A DNA stretch of 64,000 nt from Lunularia cruciata (taxonomy: Eukaryota; Streptophyta; Marchantiopsida; Lunulariales; Lunulariaceae): positions 75,282,333 through 75,346,332 of the forward strand of contig OX419756.1 of assembly GCA_948567375.1 (NCBI GenBank), in the 5' to 3' direction. Position numbers and translations under genes: made by a program. Below, piece after piece: positions 38,982 through 51,400 of the stretch (its first letter is position 1; each line of letters begins with the position of its first letter). The notes beneath the pieces are model-generated. The model saw nothing but the letters and a program-made list of their open reading frames with translations. It searched no databases and was not told where the DNA came from.

Positions 38982-39726
38982 TGTAATACTCCGAGGACAA
39001 GAGAGGAGAGAAAACACAGATTGCACACTCAAACAATCGAGGCCACAAGGGAGCACCTTCTCTTTATTATATAGACAAAGAGTATCTCCTCCAAGGAAGC
39101 TCCACCATAGGATTAGGGACACAGATAGGTGACATGTCAGAAAGCTCCACCCTTGGATTACTTACTTGGATGGGTGACATGTCTGGTCTAGGTCCTATCT
39201 GGCTGGTCAAATAAGCTTTGACTAGAGGGAATATTTTAGGGAATCTTCCTATAGGAATCTCAGAATCACGTGAGTAAGGTACTATTGGAAAGTTCTTGAC
39301 GAGACAAAGTAGGGGGGCGGGGGGGAGGGAAGGCCAACCTTTTCGTATGTTGGGTGGGGGGGGGGGGATCTGCACATTTTCGAGCCTAATTTATCTATTT
39401 AGGCCTCCAAAATTGCCTTCAAAGATTTCAAGCATATTTCGGTTCCTACTCTATTAGTAGAAGTCCCCTTTTGGTGATACCTCTTTCTGTAACATCATGT
39501 GTAACATCCTTCCAAATGTTACCAAACCAATTCTCACCTTTAAATCATATGTCTAGCTATTGGTTCTAAGGTTCTCAAGTCTATTTCAGTTTTTGCCTTA
39601 TTAGTAGAAGTACTCTTTTGGTTATACTTCTATCTTATCTATTTTGACCATCATGTATAATATCATTCTAGATGTTACCAAACCAAATTTCACATCTAGA
39701 TCATATGGCTAGCTCTTGGTATTACA
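38982..39726 (-). repeat. 3' LTR of chromovirus A2
   Basis: The 745-bp LTR is bounded by TGTAATACTCCGAGG and CTTGGTATTACA on the plus strand. It contains G-rich tracts at about 39,309-39,369, including a run of about 13 G. On its right a polypurine tract (minus strand AAAAGGAGGGAGGTC, 39,727-39,741) marks the internal boundary. The partner LTR is at 63,447 onward. Confidence 0.9.
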
Positions 39727-39739
39727 GACCTCCCTCCTT

Positions 39740-41017
39740 TTAAGACGCAACGTCCTCGTTGTGCAATTGTTGCTCAAATGCTTGCACCAACACCGATGCA
39801 TGTGCCAAATTGGCAGTGGGCTCCCAGGTTGCTTCATAGAGGGGGTAACCTTTCCATTGTAATAGATAGTCCACCCACGGGTAGTGAGTACTACGCATGC
39901 ATTTTTGGAGAATCCGCTCCACTTCATATTCCTCTGTGCCATCAATGAGTGTCGGACAAGGTCGAATGTTTAGTGAGGAATGACCCTGGCCTGATCGGGG
40001 AGCATATCTGCGTAGTAGGGAGACATGGAACAATGGATGGATCTTCATGTGTGGTGGTAGCTCAAGGTGATAGGCCACAACGCCGATGCGACGAAGAATC
40101 GAGAAAAGCCCAATAAAACGAGGTCTGAGCTTATGAGGTCCAACTAATGTGAGGTTGGTTGTCGATAGCCACACTTGATCCCCAACATTGAACTCCATGT
40201 GCCGACGGTGTGCATCAACATATTGCTTCCGTCGATTTTGCACAATCTGTAATTTGTGCTTGGCGCTCTCCACACCTTGTTGGATTCTAGAAACAAATGT
40301 GTTGACTGCATCGACCTTGGTAGCCACTGAACGGATCTTCATCAAGCTAGAAGGTGTGAAGGGATGCTCACCATACATGAGGAAGAACGGAGTGACCTGG
40401 GTGGATGCATTCACTGAATTGTTGTAAGCGAATTCCACCAACGGGAGTAGGGTGTCCCACCTCTCTTGCTCTTCTAAGGTGAAGCCGCGTAACATGTCTT
40501 CAATCGTGTGATTAGCCCGCTTTGTTTGGCCATCTATTTGTGGGTGGTAAGCTATGGACATGGCTAACTTGGTTTTGAAGAAACCAAAGAGTGTTTGCCA
40601 AAACAAACTGGTGAATTGGGTGTCTTTATCGGTGATGAGTACTCTAGACAAGCCATGGTGAGCAAAGATTGCATCTAAGTATAATTGAGCTAGTTGTGGA
40701 GTGGTCACTTCCTTGGTGGTAGGGCATACATGAATCATTTTGTTGAGCCGGTCCACAAAGACCACAATGGAGTCAAACCCTGAGGTGGTCTTGGGTAATT
40801 CACAGACGAGATCCATACTCACATGTTCCCAACGTTGGATAGGAGTGGGGAGAGGTTGAAGGAGCCCTACAAGAGCTTGATTAGAAGCTTTGTTCTGTTG
40901 ACAAAGTAGGCAGCTACACACATAGTCCATCACGTTGTTGCTCATCTTGGGCCAATAGTAATGACGCTTGACTACATCCAAGGTCTTGTCCACTCCGACA
41001 TGAGCTGCAATGGCCAA
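39740..41017 (-). pseudogene. Integrase with C-terminal chromodomain (A2), active site lost
   Basis: This 425-codon open frame holds most of an integrase. It has the CLLCQQNK half of the zinc domain, catalytic Asp in SMDLVCELP and in ITDKDTQF, the GPHKLRPRFIGLF module and a chromodomain near the C-terminus (EEYEVERIL...YLLQWKGYP...ATWEP). By family knowledge, chromodomains steer integration to methylated-histone chromatin. The catalytic glutamate is replaced: the motif reads DGQTKRAN instead of DGQTERAN (codon AAG, plus strand 40,520-40,522), which should abolish integration. The frame is otherwise uninterrupted, and the N-terminal part continues into broken RNase H. Confidence 0.85.
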
Positions 41018-41700
41018 ATCATGACATTCCGCTAGAATGGTGGTGCGTAATTCTGGGACATTTGGGATCCATAATTTGCCATCCCAAAAGGTGAGTCCTT
41101 GGGTGCTGGTGACACCTTTGGATGATTGTGCTTCTACAATCTGTGGATCAATTTGTGTAGCAGCCGGAATTTAGGGTTAATCTTAACCTCTACCACCAAG
41201 TTGTTGGCCATTGGCGTGCAGGTGAATCCATCTACAAGTTGCTTCTTACCTTCCACGTAGATGATTGTCATGTTGAAGCGTTGTCACCACTCTGCCCACC
41301 AAATTTGGCGACGAGATAGATCCTTCTACGTCTTGAGGTAGACTAGAGGTTTGTGGTCTGTCTCTACTACAAATGCCTTCTTGCCCAGGTAGTGCTTCCA
41401 ATGCTTGGTTGCTAGAACAATGGCCAACTCTTCTTGTTCTGTGGTATGGTAGTTGCGCTCTGCGGGTAACAACTTTCAAGAGAAATATGCAATTGGATGC
41501 CATCCGTCATGCCACTCTTGTTGTAGGACTGCTCCTATTGCTACGCTTGATGCATCTATAGCCAACTTGATTGGACGTTTTGGGTCATACCACTTCAAGA
41601 TTGGTGCATGTAGCAAGGCGGCCTTCAATTCTTGAAAGGCCAACTCTTGTGCAGTTCCCCATGTCCACTTCTTCCCCTTGCCCAGTAGTGCCGTTAAAGG
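41018..41700 (-). pseudogene. RNase H remnant (A2)
   Basis: Sequence between RT and integrase in the expected place. Fragments such as ALPGQEGICSRDRP come from shifted frames, and the true frame is broken by stops. The parallel region of A1 (35,340-35,940) aligns well. Confidence 0.6.
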
Positions 41701-42825
41701 CTATGCAACCTTGGAGAAGTCCTTGACAAATCTACGATAGAATCTCGTCAACCCCAAGAAGCTCATAAGTTGAGTCTGATCTTTTGTGGCACTCCATTTG
41801 TGAATGACCTCTATTTTATCTATCAATACTTGAATGCCCTCTGCACTTACTCTATGCTCCAAGTAGTCTACTTCAGACTTGCCAAACTCACACTTTGAGA
41901 TTTTGGCGTACAATTGATTTTGTCTTAGAATCTGGAGGACCTCTCGTAGATGTTGCTTGTGTCTTGTCATCGTGCTACTATATACTAAGATATCATCCAA
42001 GAAGACGATAATAGACTTATCCAAGTATGGACAAAATATGTCATTCATTAGACTCATGAAAGTGGTAGGTGCATTGGTGAGGCCAAAAGGCATCACAAGA
42101 TACTCAAAGTGGCCATACCTGGTTCAAAAGGCAGTTTTGTACACATCCTCCTCTGCAATTTGGATTTGATTGTAACCGCTCCGCAAGTCCAATTTGGTGA
42201 AGTATCTCGCTCCATAGAGTTGATCAAACAGGTCATCTATGCAAGGTAAGGGGTATTTGTTCTTCATTGTTTGTTGATTGAGATCACAATAGTCAATGCA
42301 CATGCGCATTGTACCATCCTTCTTCTTCACAAACAAGACAGGGGCCCCATATGGTGATACGCTAGGTTGGATGGACCCTTTTTGTAGCATCTCCTCAATT
42401 TGAGTCTTACACTCCTCCAACTCATGAGGTGATAGGTGATATGGGGCCTTACAAGGAGGCGTCTTCCCCGGAAGTGTCTCAATTTTGTGATCTACTCGCT
42501 GCTTTGGTGGTAATCCTGAGGGTAGATCATCAAGAAAGACATCTTGAAACTCATCCACCACCTCCTTCAATTTCTCAGGAATTTGTCCATTGAGTTGTGC
42601 ACTCTGGACTTCTCTTATTAGACCCATAAAACATCTATTGGTCTTACAGATAGTTGCCATCCCTACGACATATACAGGCAGTTTCTGCCTATATGATTTT
42701 TCTCTAACCCCAATGATTGACCATTGGTGGGTTCTCACTACTTTCTTCCTCCAATCCACCATAAAGTTGTATTGCTCCATCCATGGCATGCCTAAAATTG
42801 CATCATAACGAGCTAACTGTATCAC
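41701..42825 (-). pseudogene. Reverse transcriptase (A2), one in-frame stop
   Basis: Two open frames in the same phase (42,825-42,124 and 42,096-41,701) are split by a TGA (42,121-42,123) in the conserved TTF-x-TRYGHFEY block. Visible RT landmarks: [41 protein letters not shown], the catalytic FLDDILVYS, and [17 protein letters not shown]. This is chromovirus RT by sequence pattern. The upstream part includes the linker after protease. Confidence 0.85.
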
Positions 42826-42828
42826 TTG

Positions 42829-43086
42829 CTACTCAATTGCTTCCTGATATTCTCCTACAGAGAGGGTTACCCATCTAGGTAATGATTCAATCCTCTCAAT
42901 TTGCCCATTTGGTAACTCTACTTCTTCACTTCCATCTCTCTCTAGATCCATTCCCAATCTTATTGCAACAAAGCGAGACAAGAAATTCTCTGTTGCTCCC
43001 GGATCTATTAATACTCTCACTTGATTACCTTCTAGCATTCCATTCACGACAATCAATTGTGAGGTTGCCTTTCGGGATCTTTGCAC
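42829..43086 (-). pseudogene. Retroviral-type aspartic protease (A2)
   Basis: An 85-codon frame with VLIDPGATENFLS, corresponding to the catalytic D-[ST]-G-A motif with Pro in place of Ser/Thr. It is separated from RT by a TAG in the same frame (42,826-42,828). Gag upstream is in another phase. Confidence 0.75.
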
Positions 43087-43970
43087 ATTATTCTTCTTCC
43101 TTCCCTCGCTTTTATGCTTCCTTATTGAGCTAGTAAGGCCGTGAGGTACCTTTACTGGCGATCTTCATTTTCCAAAGTGATTTCCACCTCCTCCTCTTCA
43201 ATGTGCCTCTCCATGTTGTTCAAAGATCGCTTGAACGAAGGCCGAGGGCCTCTAAGGAAACAAGTGCAACAGTTGGTAGATATGTGCCCAATAAGGCCAC
43301 AATTGTAACAATAGCGTTGTTCTCCTCAAGTTCCTTCTCCTCGTGGGACTCCATCTCTTCGTTCTTCTACCCGTCCCCGCTCCCCTTGAAGCGGTCGTGC
43401 TCCTCAATCCTGGAATCATAGGTTGCCCAATTCCATCGGTACTGGTCCACCCATGTGTGGCATTTCTGCCCGATAGTGTTGAGGTGGAGCTACTCTTTCA
43501 CCTCCACCTAATGCTCCTGCTATTCTCTGCACACAAGCAATGGCTTCAAATACCATGCGAGGATTTTGCACCATGACTTCTTGGCAAATCCGCTCTTTCA
43601 ACCCTCGTTTGAAATTGTCAAGAGCCTCTGCTGGACTCATGTCGATAATTGCAACTTTTAGATCCAGAAATGCCTCCATGTACTCTTGTACGCTATTCTT
43701 TTGTCTCAATCCCTATAGTCGGGTTTGAGCCATTTGCACAGAATCCACCGATTGGAAATTCTTCAGCAGTCCTTCTTGCATTGTTGTCCATGTGACCTCC
43801 CTTCTCTCTGCCAGCATGGATCGTTCCCAAGCATCATACCATGTGAGGGCTTTATCGGTCAAGTACCCACATGCAAACACGCCTGCATCATGCTCTGTGA
43901 TCTCTGTTGAGAATAATTAGAAATATCGATTCATTCTCAAGATCCAATTTTCCACTACTCCTATCGAACG
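43087..43970 (-). pseudogene. gag, C-terminal part (A2)
   Basis: The gag core includes VVENWILRMNRYF at the junction with element D, then a block with MRQKNSVQEYMEAFLDLKVA, then FKRGLKERICQEV in a 97-codon frame (43,416-43,709). A degenerate zinc knuckle (CYNCGLIGHISTNC-like) lies at about 43,260-43,320. Stops and frameshifts present. The N-terminal part is at 62,571-62,843. Confidence 0.8.
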
Positions 43971-44409
43971 TGTCATGCCATTTGTAGTTCCGCATCTAGC
44001 TGCTCGGACACTAGAGTTCCAGTGATAGTAGTTAGAGTTATTCTAGTAGTTTCTCAAGGACTACTTTCCGACAGTCTGATTTGGTGTTCGGAGTACTGAC
44101 TTCACGGTGGGGCCCACCGTCACTTTGCACCAATTGCACCGTCAGCGGGACCGTTAGGGTTCTAGTGCTAGCTCGAGTCCAGGGGGTATAGTTTCGAAGT
44201 GAGCTCTAGAGAGCTCACTTCTCTGATGTTGAGCCTTCGAGTTCCTGGCTATGGTGGACAGAGGCCGGCGAGCATCACCTGGATTCTCTATGCTTGAGTG
44301 GGTGTGGCTTGACTGTAATCAGTGCCCAGTTGTTGGCAGTTTATAGAGTGACAGATTAAGTATTGATTTGAGTTGAGTTGAGTTGAAAGTGTTAAGCAAT
44401 CTGATTACA
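43971..44409 (+). repeat. 5' LTR of element D (region shared with 3' LTR)
   Basis: 43,971-44,407 matches 62,014-62,463 with roughly 95% identity and one 11-14 bp indel near 44,140. Homology ends after CAATCTGATTA. The LTR may be longer: the fragment at 355-1,341 continues colinearly past this point, and a PBS-like TGGTGGCAGAGTC (three differences from TGGTATCAGAGCC) is at 45,336-45,348, which would give an LTR of about 1.36 kb. A TATA-like TTTATAGAG is at about 44,339. Confidence 0.75.
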
Positions 44410-45762
44410 TCAAAGAAGTGAAGTCAGGGGGAAATTGGGTGTAGGAACGTTGAGTGTTGGTGGTATCTCCAAGCTCGGTGGATCGTGGTAGCTCGATTCA
44501 AGTTCTGTGTTTCCCTAGTGTGTAGAAGCTCGTTCAAGTGATTCAGATTTGGCAGTTAGGCGGACGGTGTGCGGAAGCGCTGGCCAAATTTTGAGCAAAG
44601 AAGGAGCAATTTTCGAGCAATGTTGTGATTTTGAGCTCAGGAGGTGAAGGCAGGACCAATTTGCTGCGAGTTGGGCTCAGAAAGTGAAATTGAAGGTGGA
44701 GTTGGGAAGCTCTTCTCATGAAATTGTGATTTGGAGAAACCCGTTTTGTCAATTTGGCTCGAGTGGAAAGTTAGCGGGGGATTTGGCGGACAGCCATCTT
44801 TAGGGTTTACGTCAGATTTACGTCAGATTTAGGGCCAGATTTGGAGGAGTTTTCGCTGTTTGGCCAGATTTGGAGGAGTTTTGCTAGTTTGGAGGACTTT
44901 CGTAGATTTGGAGAAGTTTCACCAATTTTGGAGGAGGTTCGAAGTGGCAACAAGAAAGGCCTCATTTGGCTAAATTTTGGCGTTTAAAGGCTTCGAGGCA
45001 TAGGGCTGTGGGCTATGAGAGGCTACGAAGGCCTAGAAGGGCCAACAAGCCTTCTTGCTGGCGTGAGGCTAGCTAGTTTAGAGTAGATCTTGGTCATTGG
45101 TTGGCAAAATCTGCCTTTCTTGCTAGATTGTGCGCAACAGGGTTTGACCCCTAGATCTCTTGTTCCTAGACTGGTGCCCTAGCCAACTGGTCCACACTCA
45201 CTTGTTGTCCTAGTGACTGCGCCACTGTTAACTATACACATGTAGCTTTGGCTAGGAGAGGCAATTTGATCCCATTCTTGGTGATCCTAGTAGCTTAGGA
45301 CTTAGATACGAACTGCTCTTATGTCAAATGCCAAATGGTGGCAGAGTCAGTCTTGTGTTGTGTTATGAGATGGAGGGTTTTTGTTTAGATTTCTTGTGAT
45401 TGAATCCCCTCCATTCTCTGCTCCCTATTTTTGCACCACGTTTGTGTGAGGTGCCATGACTTTTGAGCGTTGGTGCTCTGGTGTGCTCTCGGTGGTGAGG
45501 CTGGAGTGATGACCAGCCAGACTACCTTTGTTTCTCTCCGGTGAGGTAGGAAGTGATGACCTGCAGACCGTGAGAGTGCGTGTTATGATGATAGGTTACA
45601 GGTTGCCTTTCCCCTAGTGTAGTTATCTCGGTTAGAGTTACATTAGTGGGTGGTGTTTAGTTGGTGTTGGCACGTGGTGGTGTTGGCACTTGGTGGGGCA
45701 CTTGCGGTTACGACTTGCGGTTGCAGTTGGTGGTTCGGGTTTGCTGTTGTGGTTACTTGGTC
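44410..45762 (+). other. LTR 3' part or leader of element D
   Basis: Non-coding stretch before gag. It matches the fragment at 355-1,341 up to about 44,900. It contains short repeated GATTTGGAGGAGTTT motifs (about 44,840-44,940), a tRNA-like segment on the minus strand (about 45,126-45,235) and the weak PBS candidate at 45,336. No protein-coding frame before the ATG at 45,763. Confidence 0.6.
45126..45235 (-). other. tRNA-like segment with A- and B-box motifs
   Basis: On the minus strand, TGGACCAGTTGG fits an RNA polymerase III A box, and GGGGTCAAACCC about 45 bases further resembles a B box. A second A-box-like GTGGCGCAGTCACTAGG lies just upstream. A partial acceptor stem can be drawn, but the anticodon stem does not pair. 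It is a tRNA-derived or SINE-like relic, not a working tRNA gene. Confidence 0.35.
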
Positions 45763-46426
45763 ATGATGGAGTTCTTTGGAGATTCCAGAGGAGTTAGCCC
45801 TGCAATACGCAATGGGTTTACTCGGAGTGGTGCTCGGTATCAGCCTGTATCTCAAGTCCCAGTGAGGGAGGAGATTGACTCTGAGTTGGAGTTCGACACA
45901 GGAGCTGATTCAGTTGAGAGTGCACTTGGTGTGTCTGCACCGTTGTTGTGGGACATGGATGAGATTTATAGGGCCTCCAAAGGCCCTAGGTGTTACTCTG
46001 GTATAGTGGGTACCATTGAGTTGGATGACTTCATCCATGAGTTTGATAGTTGGTGTGATCTGCAGCAAATGCGGAACCCGACTTTGTTCACACCCTTCAT
46101 GGCATGGAAGGGGTTTCAGCATCTAGAGGGTCCGCCAATGGATGATTACCATGAGTTCAGGAGAGCTCATTTGGAGGAGATTGAGTTATGGAGACAGTAT
46201 TGGTCTCCACACTATATTTCCATCACTTCAGGCTCAGTGGCCAAGAGTAGATCGGCTGTACCCACGAGTTCTAGCTCAAGTAGTGTTGGTGGAGCTAGTG
46301 GAGGTGCACTAGCTGGAGATAGTGCTACTACGAGTGGAGGTACCGCAGCAGGAGGTGGTGTGGTACCGGGGTTTAACCCCATGGTGGAGTTCTTCCTATG
46401 TTTGAGGTAGAACTACCAGGGAGTGC
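45763..46426 (+). pseudogene. gag of element D, N-terminal part
   Basis: The frame is open from upstream; the first ATG is at 45,763 (ATGATGGAG). It encodes about 215 residues before a TAG at 46,408 (one change from CAG). It then continues in frame (NYQGVRTDKLRSLQEF) across the element E insertion to 55,137 onward. A low-complexity Ser/Gly/Ala stretch lies at about 46,250-46,360. Capsid-like features are weak here; identity rests on position and on the gag C-terminal part downstream. Confidence 0.7.
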
Positions 46427-46432
46427 GGACTG
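46427..46432. other. Target site duplication of element E, left copy
   Basis: GGACTG here is repeated at 55,137-55,142, directly after the right end of element E. The five- or six-base match is ambiguous by one base because LTR and duplication share G. Removing element E and one copy restores the gag reading frame of element D exactly. Confidence 0.85.
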
Positions 46433-47120
46433 TGAGCCGGCCTATCTCTCACTCAGGATGAACCTCTGATGGCTATTATGCTAGTGCACCATGGACTGAG
46501 AAGGCAAGGAACCCAAACTCCATCATACTCCTCCAAGGCTAACACTCCAAGACTCAAGACATTGCTCACTAGAGAACTCAATGAGAGAGAGATAGTTGTA
46601 AATGAAAGGATGATGAGTACCTCCTCACCCCTTGTTTATATACTTGTGAAATAGTTACGTACCAAAGTTACTAATTACCGTAGTAACTCAAGTTACTAGA
46701 CTAAAAGTCAAGTAAAGTCAAAAAGTAGAAAGGAATATCCATTCACATAGGCATATTCCTCTAAGCATGTGGTCTTATCTTGACCCAACCACTAAGTCAA
46801 GGATTCTTTCACATGGGCTATCCTTGGACTAAAGAAGAATCCAAAACAAAAAGGTTTGCGGGCCCAAGAGTTCTCAACTCTTTCCTCAAAGCCAAACACC
46901 TAGGAATAATACCAAGTCAACACACTAAAATCCAAAATAGTGGTGCTCATCTTTTCTACTTCCTCTAAAGTAAGGTCCCATCTATCTTAGCTATGACTAA
47001 CTTTAGCTAACCATGACTAATATAGAACCATCCTTTATCTCCATAAATAATATCTCTTAAGTACTTGTAATACCAAGCTAAATATCACAATACCACACAC
47101 ATGCACAAATGGGTGTTACA
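46433..47120 (-). repeat. 3' LTR of element E
   Basis: 688 bp. On the plus strand it runs from TGAGCCGGCC to GGGTGTTACA. A polypurine tract (minus strand GTCCGGGGGTAAA, 47,121-47,133) adjoins it. Related copies at 53,553-54,238 and 54,447-55,136 differ at a few percent of sites. Confidence 0.9.
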
Positions 47121-47168
47121 TTTACCCCCGGACTAAGTTTTCACTTTGTCCTCAAAGTGAAGGTCTCT

Positions 47169-48335
47169 CTACCTTCTATGGTACATCTTCAACTTATCAT
47201 GGTTAATCCTATCAAAGTGTCTTCCTCCCAACTCCTTGAGATCATAGGTGTAATTGCCCCACACCTTCTCCACTATGAAAGGTCCAAAGTACTTAGGCAA
47301 AAACTTCTTTTGCACTCTCTTGAATCGAATGGAATCAAACAACATTACCCAATCACCTTCTTTGAAAGTCTCCACCTTCTTCTTGCCTTGCCTCTTGTCA
47401 TAGCTCTCCTTTTGTTTCCTTTGGGCTTGCTCCACTCGAACCATAGCAACTGCTCTTGCCTCTTCCAACTCCATGAGTTGATCCTTCCTTGACTTCTCTG
47501 CATCACCTCCTTGTGCTTTCTTCAATCTCCTATGAATGCTTTAGAAGGTAGGAAGATCAAAGTGAATAGGTAAGGTAGACTCAATACCATACACCAATTG
47601 AAATGGAGAATATCCGGTGGAAGTTTTCATGGTTGTCCTATACTCCCACAAAACTGCATGAATCCTCTTGTCCCAATGATGTTTAGCCCCCTCCATTTCT
47701 GCATTTTTGGCCAACATCATGCACAAGGTCTGATTGGTTCTCTCTGCCAAGCCATTGGAATTTGGCTTATAGGATGTAGTTACTCTATGTGTGATAGAGA
47801 AATGTCGTAGCATGGCTGTAGTAATGCTTCCTGTAAACTCTCCTCCTCTATCAGAAACCAACTCCAAAGGGCATCCAAACCTAGTGATAATGCGTTCATA
47901 AAGAAATCTACCCACTTCATCTTCATTCTTGTCCCTCAATGGTCTAGCCTCAACCCACTTGGTAAGGTAATCAGTAATTACCACAATGTACCGATTGTTC
48001 CTTGGGGTTCTATTGAGAGGACCTACAAAATCAATTCTCCACTTCTCAAAAGGTCTTAGCAATGGAATTGATCTAAGTGGTGGAGTGGATGTAGACTTTC
48101 TAGCAAAAGCTTGACAAACATGACAAGTTTTGCAATAATCAAGAAGTTCCTTGAAAATCCCTCTCCAATGGTAACCTGCATCTAGAATCTTGAAAGCAGT
48201 CACCTTTCCTGCAAAGTGTCCTCCACATACTAAACCTTCATGAAACTCCTTTATGAGTAGGATAGACTCTTCCTTACCCACTGCTCTTCGAAGTAGACCA
48301 TTTGATCCTTGGTGAAAAAGAATATCCTCCACCAT
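47169..48335 (-). pseudogene. Integrase of element E
   Basis: Two same-phase frames: 48,335-47,541 (264 aa) and 47,525-47,169 (118 aa). They are separated by one stop (47,541-47,543). The first has the HHCC zinc domain (EFHEGLVCGGHF ... CKTCHVC) and the catalytic triad: Asp in RIDFVGP, Asp in VSDRGGEF, Glu in NGLAERTNQ. The second carries the KVWGNYTYDLKEL, FGPFIVEK-type C-terminal module. No chromodomain. The phase differs from the long gag-pol ORF, so at least one frameshift plus the stop separates integrase from gag-pol. The active-site residues are intact. Confidence 0.88.
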
Positions 48336-48408
48336 TGTGTAAGGTCTAGATCTTGCTGCAAGGCCTTCCTCTCCCTAGCATGCATCCCTTCTGGATAGTT
48401 ACCTTTTG

Positions 48409-51400
48409 TCACAAATTCACAATCTCCTTGTACTCCATTGGAACCTCTTGAGTGACTGAGATTGTCATGAGCTCCTCATCCGGGAAGGAATCATCCACTG
48501 GCTCATCTCCATCATGATCATAGGCTCTAGATAATAAATCAGCATTTGCATATTTCTTTCCTGGCCTATCTTCAATGGTGTAGTCATACTCAGACAAGAG
48601 TATCATCCACCTTGCTAGTCTCCCTTCAACATTAGGCTTGTTGAAGATGTACTTCAAAGCCTTGTGATCCGTGACAATTGTGGCTTTCCCTCCAATCAAG
48701 TAGTGTCTAAACTTCTTGAGACCAAAGATCACTGCCAACCCTTCTCTCTCCATGACAGAGTAGTTCTTCTCTGCTGAAACCATCTGCCTACTAGCATAAG
48801 CTATTAGATGATCATGCCCATCTTGGTCTAATTGACTAAGAGTGCATCCTATAGCTACATTAGAAGCATCAGTGTAGAGGATGAAAGGCTTACTCCAATT
48901 AGGTTTAGCAAGAATTGGAGCTACAACAAGGGATTGCTTGAGCTCCTCAAAAGCTTTAAGAGCCTCCTTGTCCTCCAAAATCACCATGTAATCTACACCC
49001 TTCTTCATGTAGATGGTCAATGCATAAGCCTTGTTGGAAAATGAGAAGATGAACCTCCTATAGTATCCAACCATCCCCAAGAATTGGCGTAACTTTGTCA
49101 AGCTTGAAGGGAATGGAAGGTCTGAGATTTTCCTCACCTTCTCAGGATCAACTACTATTCCATCCTTGGAGATGATGTGCCCCAAAAGTAGACCTTCTTC
49201 ACATCCAAAAATGCACTTCTCTGGGTTGAGTGATGCATTTGCCTCATCCAAGCATTGCAAGACTTTGATTAGGTGTTCAAAGTGCTCCTCCTTGCTCCCA
49301 TAGACACAAAAGTCATCAATGAAGTCTCTCACAAATTTCCCAATGAAAGGTTCAAATACCCTGTTCATGAACCTTTGGAATGTGGTTGGAGCATTGCAAA
49401 GCCCAAAAGGCATGACCTTGAAAGCATAAGTTCCCCAAGGTGTGATGAACGTGGTGAGTTGTTGATGCTCTGGTGCAATCTTGATTTGGTTGTATCCACT
49501 ATAACCATCTCCAAAACTGTACCTCTCATGACCTGCAACCTCCTCCAAGATCTCATCAATGAATGGCAATGGGTAGTAGTCCTTCTTGGTAACAACATTG
49601 AGCTTCTTGTAATCCACACATACCCGAAGCTTGCCATTCTTTTTCTTCACAATGACAATTGGAGACACCCATTCTGAATTCTCCACCTCAAAGATAAATC
49701 CAGCATCCTTGAGCTTATCAATCTCCTCCTTCACAACCAAAGATATTGGTGGGCTAATGCGACGTTGCTTTTGGCGGACTGGTCTTGCATGTGACTCCAC
49801 CTCTATCTTGTGCTCCTCCAAGGTGACTTCCTTCAAATCCTTGTAATTGAAAGCAAACACATGGATGAACTTGCGGAAAATCTCCTCAAATCTCACCTTC
49901 TCCTCCTTGGTAACATTTGGACCATACTTGAGGGTAGCTAACCTTCTCTCTACCTCCTCAAGTGTCAATGGTGATTTGTCTGGGTCCTTCAAAACCTCTG
50001 GCTTAGGTGCACAATCCATAGCACACAAAGGATACACATCTGAATCAGATTCAGATTCATCCTCCTCCGTGGAAGTCTCCTCTTCCATGCTTGTGTCCAC
50101 ACCTGAAGCTCCTTCTTCAGAATCTGATTCCCAATAATTAGAAGATGGGGTATCTGAATGTGAAGTGTTGGTGGTGTTAGTCACAGGAACAGTGACTCTA
50201 TGGTTTGATGGCCCAATCCTCAAGTACCCTTTGTGCCATCGATCAGTTGTGCGTGCTGCTCTCAACCATGGCCTCCCAAGAAGTAAGTCATAGCTTGAAT
50301 CCTTCAAGACTTGGAAAGTCATGAGATTTTGAACTCCCATAACTGAAACTACCACCTTATCCATCACCCCTACTGGTCGAACTTGTTGCTTGTTTGCCAT
50401 GCTCACCACAAATGTTGAAGGTCTTGAGGGTATCATACCCAACGTCTTCATCAACCTTTCTGGCATGGCATTCACTGCTGATCCTCCATCAACCAATGCA
50501 TCCTTGATGTTGTGACCATTCACTCTCACATCAATCTTGGAGGCATATTCACAAGCCTCCCATGGTGCTGGCTTGGCATCCACCACCCCCATTGATACTG
50601 GAACTTTTGCCTTCTTCTTCTTCTTGCTCCTTGTAGAACTCAAACCACCTCTAAGCTCCTTTCTCAAGGTAGGGTTCAAAGCAATTAATTGGCCCACTGT
50701 GATGTTAGCCTTGTGACTACTAACATCCTCCAACACATTGTAGTTCCATTGTTGCTTTGAGATCAAGAAGTCCTCCATCCCCAACTTCTTCCTTGGAGTC
50801 TTTGTTGTTGATGGTGTTGAGGTGCGAGTGCTCCTAGTAGACATAGGAGTATCCTTGCTTGAAGTAAATCCTTGAGAAGAGTGAACATCCTGTGCAAAAC
50901 GAGCTCTCTTCTTCTCTTGTGCCAAAAGCTCCAAATTAAGACCCTTGGAGTTTGAGCACTCTCCCTTCTCATACTTGCTCTCAACCACATCTATGGATGC
51001 TATCTCCTTACCTTTGTTGGGATTAGGAGCTACTTGGGTTTCACTACCTCCCTCTTTCTCTCTATTGGCTCCCTCATAACTCCTTCCTCCATGGTAAGTG
51101 GAATTTGGGCAATTCCTTTGGATATGGCCTCTTCCTCCACAACCAAAACAATTTTTATCATTGAAATTGTTGGCTGGTTGGCCTCCTCTATATGGATAGT
51201 TTCCATAACTCCTAGGCCCTCTCCCTACATTATGATCCACCTCTCTCTTCTCCCATAGTTGCACCACATTGATCTTGAGATCCGCAAGTTGTTCTGTGAT
51301 GGTTTGGAGTGGATCTTTTGGTGGAGGTGCAAGAACTGGAGCAACTACTACTTGTGGTGCAACCCTTGTCATCAAAGTATCAGAAGTTCCATCATACTTG

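Noticed and set aside
45126-45235. Functional tRNA gene
   Set aside because: The anticodon stem does not pair and the T loop is short.
46433-47168. Envelope-like third ORF of an Athila element
   Set aside because: Between integrase and the 3' LTR there is only the polypurine tract; no ORF fits.
49273-50137. Plus-strand open frames opposite element E pol (also 51,034-51,771 and 52,375-52,680)
   Set aside because: Shadows of the intact minus-strand ORF with no domains of their own.
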